The translations under genes were made by a program, and so were the position numbers. A model generated the notes under the pieces. It saw only the letters and a program-made list of their open reading frames with translations, was not told the origin of the DNA and made no database searches. This document shows positions 1 through 6,231 of a stretch of 6,231 bases of DNA, piece by piece. Source of the DNA: Clostridiales bacterium (GTDB lineage: Bacteria > Bacillota > Clostridia > Peptostreptococcales > BM714). The stretch is from positions 1 to 6,231 of the forward strand of contig PKTO01000024.1 in the NCBI GenBank assembly GCA_002869095.1. Direction: 5' to 3'. Position 1 is the first letter of the stretch. Each line of letters opens with the position of its first letter.

Positions 1-321
1 ATCCGGGGATGAATAGTCGGCCAAATCGAATCCATTCCCGTTATCCTTTACAATAACGCCGATTTTTTCGCTTTCGCTTATGAACCTTATGTCAAAATTG
101 TCTTCTTTTTTTGAATGTACGACTACATTGTTGCAGGCTTCGCTCACGGCAACCTTGATGTCTTCTATTTCTTCAAAATCAAAACCTATGCTGTTTGCGA
201 TTACGGAAGCCGTCAGTCTGACAATCGAAACATATTCGGGATTTGCGGGAATCGACAAGTCTATGCATTTTTGTCCTTGGCTTAAGCCTTCAAAATCAAC
301 CTTTTCCTTGTACGTGCCCAT
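1..321 (-). CDS. rsbW: RsbW-like anti-sigma factor / serine kinase, 3' end outside window
   Basis: A cytoplasmic GHKL-fold anti-sigma factor. In this family it binds and silences a SigB-type sigma factor and uses ATP to phosphorylate its RsbV antagonist. The 107 visible residues include a PANPEYVSIVRLT stretch (25-37) and EIEDIKVAVSEAC (51-63), both much closer to Bacillus RsbW as I remember it than to SpoIIAB. The N box is E61-A-C-N-N65 with H69. The G1 box is D93-N-G-N-G97, followed by F98-D99. The ATP lid and C-terminus lie beyond position 1. Family members are about 140-160 residues, so roughly one third is missing. The start is ambiguous. The ATG at 321 has AAGGGTG 5 nt upstream, and an in-frame ATG at 336 has AAGGGA 8 nt upstream, adding MKGDK. 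Either way the N-terminus is about 12 or more residues longer than Bacillus RsbW. It follows rsbV by 16 nt (or 1 nt from the 336 start), so the two are an operon and probably translationally coupled. The family is secure; the exact sigma partner is inferred. Confidence 0.9.
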   Translation of the reverse strand, partial: MGTYKEKVDFEGLSQGQKCIDLSIPANPEYVSIVRLTASVIANSIGFDFEEIEDIKVAVSEACNNVVVHSKKEDNFDIRFISESEKIGVIVKDNGNGFDLADYSSPD

Positions 322-337
322 TTTATCACCCTTCATT

Positions 338-658
338 TTAGTTTTCCCTTACTATAAAAACTTTATCAAGCCCCGTAATGCTGAGCAATTTAAGAATGTT
401 GGACCTGGCATTCAAAACCACAAGATCCTTGTCTTCTTCTTTGAGTTTCTTCAATATTCCAATCAAAACGCCCAATCCGCTGCTGTCGATGTAAGAAAGC
501 TCCTTGCAGTCGATTTGTATTTCCGATTTTTTTTCTTCAACCATTTCATTCAGGGTTTCCTTCATTTTATCTGAAGTATAGATATCCACTTCGCCGGTAA
601 TCTTCACATCCCATAAATCCTTTTCCTGATGATATTGCTTCTCGATAGAAAGTGACAA
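338..658 (-). CDS. rsbV: RsbV-like STAS-domain anti-sigma factor antagonist, TTG start
   Basis: A single-domain STAS protein of 106 residues, the usual length for RsbV and SpoIIAA. When unphosphorylated it binds the anti-sigma kinase encoded next and releases the sigma factor; phosphorylation of a conserved serine switches it off. The motif YIDSSGLGVLIG spans residues 56-67. By alignment with Bacillus RsbV Ser56 and SpoIIAA Ser58, the phosphoacceptor is Ser59, directly after Asp58. Further family signatures are GEVDIYTSD (22-30) and LLSITGLDKVF (91-101). GEVDIYTSD resembles RsbV (GEIDVYSAP) more than SpoIIAA (GELDHHTAE), so I favour the general-stress over the sporulation paralogue. The start codon is TTG: the next in-frame ATG is residue 32, which would delete the first strands of the fold, and upstream the frame reaches a stop at 686-688 with no ATG. 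A strong GGAGGG lies 7 nt before the TTG. It is the first gene of an operon with rsbW and has its own promoter at 759-788. Confidence 0.93.
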   Translation of the reverse strand: MSLSIEKQYHQEKDLWDVKITGEVDIYTSDKMKETLNEMVEEKKSEIQIDCKELSYIDSSGLGVLIGILKKLKEEDKDLVVLNARSNILKLLSITGLDKVFIVREN

Positions 659-665
659 AAGCTTT

Positions 666-673
666 CCCTCCCC
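666..673 (-). promoter_or_regulatory. Strong ribosome binding site fixing the TTG start of rsbV
   Basis: On the minus strand GGGGAGGG sits 7 nt before the TTG at 658. This near-ideal Shine-Dalgarno match supports TTG as the true start, since no ATG or GTG lies in frame between the upstream stop (686-688) and the TTG. A strong ribosome binding site paired with a weak start codon is a common way to set moderate expression, which matters where the RsbV:RsbW ratio decides sigma activity. Confidence 0.8.
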
Positions 674-758
674 AAACTGTTGATTTTATTGGCAATTGGC
701 AAAATAATCACGCATGGCATGAAAAGAAACAAATCCTCTTCCCATTACTTTTGATTTT

Positions 759-788
759 ACTATATATTCATCACGGGTGCAATTTCAA
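759..788 (-). promoter_or_regulatory. Putative sigma-A promoter of the rsbV-rsbW operon
   Basis: Minus-strand -35 TTGAAA (788-783) and -10 TATAGT (764-759), separated by 18 nt. An overlapping alternative -10, TATATA, gives a 16-nt spacer. Transcription would begin near position 752, leaving a leader of about 95 nt before the rsbV TTG. I looked for a SigB-type promoter (GTTT...GGGTAT) in the same stretch and saw none, so autoregulation by the cognate sigma factor is not supported here. The site lies just past the terminator of the preceding gene, where a new promoter is needed. The leader also holds a 7-bp tandem repeat TTGCCAA-TTGCCAA (702-689) with no known meaning. Confidence 0.65.
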
Positions 789-803
789 TTGAATGCTTGC
801 ACC
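776..803. repeat. 28-bp dyad GGTGCAA...TTGCACC overlapping the rsbV -35 box
   Basis: Perfect 7-bp arms, GGTGCAA at 776-782 and TTGCACC at 797-803, enclose 14 bp that contain the palindrome TTCAATTGAA (784-793). The -35 hexamer of the putative rsbV promoter (783-788) lies inside the dyad, so it is placed like a repressor operator. Read on the plus strand the same dyad is a hairpin followed by TTTTTCTT (804-811), which looks like an intrinsic terminator facing right. No plus-strand gene is visible that would need one. Both readings are inferences from symmetry. Confidence 0.55.
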
Positions 804-814
804 TTTTTCTTCAA

Positions 815-857
815 CCAAAAAAGCCTCCTTGACTGCATGGGCAGACCGGAGGCTTCG
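815..857 (-). terminator. Intrinsic terminator after the cysteine-rich small gene
   Basis: On the minus strand AAGCCTCC (855-848) pairs perfectly with GGAGGCTT (828-821). The loop carries an inner 4-bp stem CTGC/GCAG with a CCAT loop (844-833). The outer stem runs straight into a run of six T (822-817). It begins about 20 nt after the TGA at 874. The T-run occurs only on the minus strand, so the terminator acts in one direction and insulates the rsbV promoter from upstream transcription. Confidence 0.9.
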
Positions 858-873
858 CTCAACATGTTGAATA

Positions 874-1017
874 TCAGTATTCCTTGTCAATATATCTTTC
901 ACAAAAGTCACAATAGTTCAAGTTGCATTTATTGTTGATGTTGTGTATGCAAGTGATTGCACCGCATTTTTTGTTTTCCATCTTCTTTTTATCAACTGTT
1001 TTCTTTGCGTTTTTCAT
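874..1017 (-). CDS. Small cysteine-rich protein of unknown function (47 residues)
   Basis: I do not recognise this protein with certainty. Translation from the ATG at 1017 gives 47 residues ending in TGA at 874-876. The first 17 are strongly basic (nine Lys), with no signal peptide or membrane segment. The rest holds five cysteines, C18, C23, C31, C36 and C39, spaced C-x4-C-x7-C-x4-C-x2-C, with His25 between them. This suggests a small metal-binding (zinc or Fe-S) knuckle, loosely like DUF1540-type clostridial mini-proteins; that comparison is from memory and weak. Coding status is supported by the context: a perfect sigma-A promoter 35 nt upstream of the ATG, AAGGGGTG 6 nt before the ATG, and an intrinsic terminator just after the stop. 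It is a self-contained monocistronic unit, and being under 50 codons it is easily missed by gene callers. Confidence 0.82.
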   Translation of the reverse strand: MKNAKKTVDKKKMENKKCGAITCIHNINNKCNLNYCDFCERYIDKEY

Positions 1018-1044
1018 ATAATGCACCCCTTTTTGAACTATTTA

Positions 1045-1070
1045 TGTGTACATTATAATATTTGTATACA
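1045..1070. promoter_or_regulatory. Paired palindromic 8-mers flanking the -10 box, candidate operator
   Basis: Two related 8-bp sites lie 18 bp apart, centre to centre: TGTATACA (1063-1070, a perfect palindrome in the promoter spacer) and TGTACACA read on the minus strand (1052-1045, one mismatch, over the likely transcription start). They bracket TATAAT. Such paired near-palindromes are typical of dimeric repressor sites, but no regulator gene is nearby and AT-rich sequence gives short palindromes by chance. Confidence 0.35.
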
Positions 1071-1080
1071 ATCTTGTCAA
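1052..1080 (-). promoter_or_regulatory. Perfect consensus sigma-A promoter of the cysteine-rich small gene
   Basis: The minus strand carries TTGACA (1080-1075), a 17-nt spacer and TATAAT (1057-1052). Both hexamers match the housekeeping consensus at all six positions with the optimal spacing. Transcription should start near 1045-1046, giving a leader of about 28 nt. A promoter this strong predicts high basal transcription unless a repressor acts on it; see the paired 8-bp sites that flank the -10 box. Confidence 0.93.
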
Positions 1081-1124
1081 TGGTATGCAGGTATATTTTT
1101 GTAAAAAATTATAACATTTTTTTA

Positions 1125-1808
1125 TTATGCCAATCCGAACATTTTAAGGCCAATCAAGATGATTGCTGAATCTCCGCATGCATGAATAATGTACGAACTG
1201 ATTATCGTTCCGTTCTTTTCGTCCAATCGGTTGAAAAAAATCCCCGCAGCAAGCAATCCCAAAATAGCCGCCGCTGTCAATTTCAAGTCAAACCAAGTCC
1301 TGAAAATCGAAAGATGGTAAACAGAAAAAAGCAATGACGAATAGGCGTATGCAAAAACTCTTTCACCGAAAGAATTGTTTTTTAAGTTCAGGAACAGGAA
1401 TCCCCTGAAAAAAAACTCTTCTATTGCGGCATTGACAACAATTATGTAAATGCCGACCGTGATAAAATTTCCGGCATTCACATCAAGGGACATTTCAAGC
1501 TCCCCTATTATTGATTCAAAGTCGATTTGGCTTCCAAGCAAGACATACGCCGCCACAACCGAGGCGAATGCTCCAGCCCCCAGTAGAACCATTCTTTTTA
1601 AGGACACGGAACCCTTGTTTGCGAAGAAGCTTTTTGTTTTTCTTTTTAAAAACATATTCTGCAAAAGTCCGGGCACGACCAAAAAAACCATGATTTTTAT
1701 AATGGATTTTATTACATATCCGGGAATCATTATCTGCTCGATGGCGTAAAGCAACCCGACTGCAAGAAGGCTGTATGCTATTATCATCTTTTTTTGTTTT
1801 TTGTCCAT
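1125..1808 (-). CDS. CPBP-family intramembrane glutamic-type protease
   Basis: A 227-residue polytopic membrane protein of the CPBP (CAAX protease and bacteriocin-processing, also called Abi) family, related to the Rce1 prenyl-protein protease. Catalytic motif 1 is EEFFFR (E130, E131, R135), motif 2 is FSVYH (F161...H165), and motif 3 is H209-x3-D213, where an Asn or Asp is usual. About six or seven hydrophobic segments are visible, near residues 8-28, 34-52, 72-92, 114-137, 151-168, 177-192 and 203-222, with a basic cytoplasmic-looking patch at 55-72. All core residues are present, so it should be active. The ATG at 1808 is preceded 7 nt upstream by GGAGG. It lies 111 nt past gyrA, behind that gene's terminator, yet I see no good promoter, so expression may rely on read-through or a weak promoter. 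There is no clear terminator after it, only an A/T-only hairpin near 1100-1122. Bacterial members process bacteriocins, peptides or membrane proteins; its substrate cannot be told from this sequence. Confidence 0.9.
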   Translation of the reverse strand: MDKKQKKMIIAYSLLAVGLLYAIEQIMIPGYVIKSIIKIMVFLVVPGLLQNMFLKRKTKSFFANKGSVSLKRMVLLGAGAFASVVAAYVLLGSQIDFESIIGELEMSLDVNAGNFITVGIYIIVVNAAIEEFFFRGFLFLNLKNNSFGERVFAYAYSSLLFSVYHLSIFRTWFDLKLTAAAILGLLAAGIFFNRLDEKNGTIISSYIIHACGDSAIILIGLKMFGLA

Positions 1809-1883
1809 TTCCCTTCCTCCGCTAAAAGCATAAAAACCGTTTTGTATTTACATCTATATTTGAAATTTTTTGGTCTTGTGCGC

Positions 1884-1915
1884 AAAAAAATCCGCAATGT
1901 CAATGCGGATTTTTT
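1884..1915. terminator. Terminator at the end of the gyrBA unit, A/T-flanked on both sides
   Basis: A stem of TCCGCA (1891-1896) with TGCGGA (1904-1909) and a 7-nt loop is extended by six A-T pairs on the outside. On the minus strand the TGCGGA arm runs into seven T (1890-1884), about 24 nt after the gyrA TAA at 1922-1920. T-runs occur on both strands, so it can work in both directions and would also stop antisense transcripts before they enter gyrA. Confidence 0.9.
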
Positions 1916-1919
1916 CTTT

Positions 1920-4358
1920 TTATTTTGTTTCGATTTCGTTTTCCGTTTCAAGAACCTTGGCTATGGAAATGACAGAATCCCTTTCATCTATTCTCATGAG
2001 CTTGACTCCCTTTGTACTTCTTCCCATCGTGGAAATGTCGTCTACTTTCAATCTTATCACCACGCTGGATGAGTTGATGATGAAAAGTTCGTCTTCCTCA
2101 TCCACAACTATGGCCCCGACTATCCGTCCTGTTTCATTTGTCGAATTGTATGTCTTGACGCCTTGGCCGCCTCTTGTTTGCACTCTGTAAAGAGCCATCC
2201 TGGTCCGTTTTCCAAACCCGTTTTCACTGACTACCAAAAGTTTTTTACTGTCGTCGGCCATTTCAAGACTGACCACGCAGTCATTGTTCTTGAGTTTTAT
2301 TCCTTTGACCCCTTTGGTGTTCCTTCCTACGCTTCTGACTTCTTCCTCTTTGAACCTTATCGACATTCCATTTCTTGTAACCAGAATCAGATCCTGTTTT
2401 CCGTCGGTTTTCATTACTTCAATCAGTTCGTCCCCATCCTTCAAATTTATGGCAATGAGTCCGGTTTTCCTGGATGAATCATATTGGCTGAGTTCTGTTT
2501 TTTTGATTATGCCGTCTTTTGTCGCCAAAACCAAATAAGCTGTTTCCTCAAAATCCTTGAGAGGAATGATGGCTGTCACTTTTTCATCGTTGTCAAGCTG
2601 CAGAAGGTTCACTATGGCAGTTCCCTTGGCCTGTCTTTTTGCTTCGGGTATTTCGTACGCCTTTATCCTGTACACTTTTCCCTTGTTCGTGAAAAACATA
2701 ATATAATTATGTGTGGTTGTCGTAAATATGTCTTTTACAAAATCCTCTTCCCTTGTTGAAAGGCCTGTTTTGCCTCTGCCGCCGCGCTTTTGGCTTGTAT
2801 ACGTGTCGCATGGAACTCTTTTCACATATCCGTAACGCGTGAGGGTTATTACAACCTCTTCGTCCTCTATGAGGTCCTCATCGTTCATATCCTCGGCGCG
2901 AGCCCTTATTTCTGTTCGGCGTTCATCGCTGAACTTATCTCTTATTTCCGTTATTTCATCTTTAATTATGCTCATCAGAAGCCTTTCGTTTGAAAGTATT
3001 TCTTTGTATCTGTTGATTTTTTTGATGAGCTCCATGTATTCGCTTTCTATCTTTTCTCGTTCAAGCCCTGTCAGTTTCTGAAGTCTCATGTCGAGTATGG
3101 CCTGTGCCTGAATGTCGGTCAATGAAAATTCGCTTTTCAGCTGTTCCCTCGCCTCTTCTGCGTTAGCCGATTTCTTTATGAGCTCGACTATTCTGTCGAT
3201 ATTGTCAAGAGCGATTCTGAGCCCTTCCAGTATATGGGCCCTGTCCTCGGCTTTCTTGAGGTTGTACTCGGTCCTTCGGGTCAAAACATCCTTTTGGTGT
3301 CTTATATAATGGTAAAGTATCTCCTTGAGGTTAAGCGTCTTGGGCTCCCCGTCAACTAGAGCTATCATTATTATGCTGAAGGTCGTTTGAAGTTGCGTAT
3401 GCTTGTATAGCTTGTTGAGTACAATTCCCGCATTGGCATCTTTCTTGAGCTCGATAACAACCCTTATTCCTTCTCTGTTGCTCTCGTCCCTCAAATCCGA
3501 AATTCCCTCGATTTTCTTGTTTCTTACCAGGTCCGCAATGCCCTCAATCATTTTTGATTTGTTGACCATATATGGGATTTCGCTTACTATGAGGGCTTCC
3601 CTGCCCCTTTTCATCTCCACCGTTTCTATTCTGGCCCTTACCCTGAGTTTTCCACGGCCTGTCCTGTAGGCACTTTTTATTGCGTCCTTGCCTAAAATTA
3701 TAGCCCCGGTAGGAAAATCCGGCCCCTTTACTATTTTCGCCAATTCATTGACGTCCGCATCCGGATTGTCTATCAGATGGACGGTCGCGTCTATTATTTC
3801 CCCCAAATTGTGGGGCGGTATTGATGTGGCCATACCGACGGCTATTCCGCTTGATCCGTTTGCCAAAAGATTCGGAAATCTGCTCGGCAGCACGACCGGC
3901 TCCAAAAGCTCCTCGTCGAAGTTTGGGGCAAAGTCCACTGTTTCCTTTTCTATGTCCCTCAGCATTTCCTTGGACAGCTTGGCAAGCCTGGCTTCGGTAT
4001 ATCTCATTGCGGCAGCGCTGTCCCCGTCTATCGAACCGAAGTTGCCGTGACCGTCCACCATCAAGTATCTCGATGAGAATTCCTGTGCAAGGCGAACCAT
4101 CGCATCGTATACGGCTGTGTCTCCGTGCGGGTGGTATTTACCCAAAACGTCGCCGACTATTCTGGCGGACTTTCTGTGGGGTTTGCTCGGGTCCAGATTC
4201 AATTCATTCATCGCATACAGTATTCTGCGGTGGACGGGTTTGAGTCCGTCCCTCACATCGGGCAAAGCCCTTCCCACTATGACGCTCATGGCATAGTCTA
4301 TATATGATTTTTTCATTTCCTTTGTGATGTCGACTTCAAGGATTTGATTGTTTTCCAT
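1920..4358 (-). CDS. gyrA: DNA gyrase subunit A
   Basis: The breakage-and-reunion subunit of DNA gyrase, the ATP-driven type IIA topoisomerase that introduces negative supercoils; it works as an A2B2 complex with GyrB. It is 812 residues, normal for Bacillota. The N-terminal winged-helix and tower region (about 10-490) contains [14 protein letters not shown] (37-50), the quinolone-determining stretch [14 protein letters not shown] (74-87) and the catalytic tyrosine Y120 in MRYTEARL (118-125). The coiled-coil arm is about 345-490. The C-terminal beta-pinwheel (about 500-800) starts with the GyrA box QKRGGRG (523-529), which separates gyrase from topoisomerase IV ParC. It ends in a short acidic tail (ETENEIE). 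Thr81 and Asp85 correspond to E. coli Ser83 and Asp87; Thr is the normal clostridial residue. The ATG at 4358 has GGGAGG 6 nt upstream. It begins 60 nt after gyrB with no hairpin between, so the two are co-transcribed. Confidence 0.99.
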   Translation of the reverse strand: MENNQILEVDITKEMKKSYIDYAMSVIVGRALPDVRDGLKPVHRRILYAMNELNLDPSKPHRKSARIVGDVLGKYHPHGDTAVYDAMVRLAQEFSSRYLMVDGHGNFGSIDGDSAAAMRYTEARLAKLSKEMLRDIEKETVDFAPNFDEELLEPVVLPSRFPNLLANGSSGIAVGMATSIPPHNLGEIIDATVHLIDNPDADVNELAKIVKGPDFPTGAIILGKDAIKSAYRTGRGKLRVRARIETVEMKRGREALIVSEIPYMVNKSKMIEGIADLVRNKKIEGISDLRDESNREGIRVVIELKKDANAGIVLNKLYKHTQLQTTFSIIMIALVDGEPKTLNLKEILYHYIRHQKDVLTRRTEYNLKKAEDRAHILEGLRIALDNIDRIVELIKKSANAEEAREQLKSEFSLTDIQAQAILDMRLQKLTGLEREKIESEYMELIKKINRYKEILSNERLLMSIIKDEITEIRDKFSDERRTEIRARAEDMNDEDLIEDEEVVITLTRYGYVKRVPCDTYTSQKRGGRGKTGLSTREEDFVKDIFTTTTHNYIMFFTNKGKVYRIKAYEIPEAKRQAKGTAIVNLLQLDNDEKVTAIIPLKDFEETAYLVLATKDGIIKKTELSQYDSSRKTGLIAINLKDGDELIEVMKTDGKQDLILVTRNGMSIRFKEEEVRSVGRNTKGVKGIKLKNNDCVVSLEMADDSKKLLVVSENGFGKRTRMALYRVQTRGGQGVKTYNSTNETGRIVGAIVVDEEDELFIINSSSVVIRLKVDDISTMGRSTKGVKLMRIDERDSVISIAKVLETENEIETK

Positions 4359-4418
4359 TTTTTTCCTCCCGCCTTGTTTTACTTAGGCTCTTCAATTTAT
4401 CGAATAAGCATCTTTTGT

Positions 4419-6231
<1,813 letters not shown>

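Noticed and set aside
80..574. Open plus-strand frame of about 164 codons opposite rsbV and rsbW
   Set aside because: It runs antisense across two well-recognised genes and their junction, has no family motif and has low-complexity Phe-rich stretches from the complement of Lys/Glu codons.
689..702. Tandem TTGGCAA-TTGGCAA as an operator or attachment site
   Set aside because: Only two 7-bp copies in the leader, overlapping no promoter element and without integrase or other mobile genes nearby.
1085..1124. A/T-only inverted repeat after the CPBP gene as a terminator
   Set aside because: The pairing is A with T only (A-run, TGTTATAA, T-run), with no GC clamp, so a stable hairpin is unlikely; such repeats are common in AT-rich spacers.
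3688..4243. Long open plus-strand frames opposite gyrA
   Set aside because: They are complements of a highly conserved coding region, with no recognisable domain; the minus-strand gyrA frame explains the openness.
4359..4418. Possible promoter or small gene in the gyrB-gyrA gap
   Set aside because: The 60 nt hold only a GGGAGG ribosome binding site for gyrA; there is no -35/-10 pair, hairpin or ORF.

Overview
All six genes that can be supported here lie on the minus strand, so the biology reads from the right-hand end of the window to the left. The content points to a low-to-moderate-GC Bacillota, most likely a member of Clostridia. The reasons are the short Gram-positive-type GyrB, a Thr at the GyrA quinolone-determining position (normal in clostridia), strong GGAGG-type ribosome binding sites, AT-rich spacers with textbook sigma-A promoters, and an RsbV/RsbW pair a short distance after gyrA. 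From memory, Clostridioides difficile also carries its sigB operon near gyrA in the replication-origin region. The window is therefore probably close to oriC, but dnaA, dnaN and recF would lie beyond the right edge and are not seen.

Layout in the direction of transcription: (1) gyrB, missing about its first 30-38 codons off the right edge, ends at 4419. (2) After a 60-nt gap without a terminator comes complete gyrA (4358-1920), so the two gyrase subunits are probably co-transcribed. A strong A/T-flanked hairpin (1884-1915) ends this unit. (3) A CPBP-family intramembrane protease (1808-1125) has a good ribosome binding site but no promoter I can defend. (4) A 47-residue cysteine-rich protein (1017-874) forms its own unit, with a perfect consensus sigma-A promoter (1080-1052) and a clear intrinsic terminator (857-815). 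(5) A second sigma-A-like promoter (788-759), overlapped by a 28-bp dyad, leads into an anti-sigma antagonist (rsbV-like, 658-338, TTG start) and an anti-sigma kinase (rsbW-like, from 321 or 336, running off the left edge). A sigma factor gene of the SigB type is expected beyond position 1 but cannot be seen.

Functionally, GyrA and GyrB form the A2B2 DNA gyrase. RsbV and RsbW form a partner-switching switch: RsbW holds a sigma factor inactive and phosphorylates RsbV, and unphosphorylated RsbV captures RsbW and frees the sigma factor. The roles of the CPBP protease and the cysteine-rich protein are unknown.

The window is mostly well-known housekeeping and stress-regulation genes. I see no mobile element, CRISPR array, tRNA or rRNA, and no convincing new multi-gene system. 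The least explained items are the tiny cysteine-rich gene with its near-ideal promoter and paired 8-bp palindromic sites, and the dyad sitting on the -35 box of the rsbV promoter. No stretch longer than 300 bases lacks a gene; the longest gap (659-873) holds the terminator, dyad and promoter listed.
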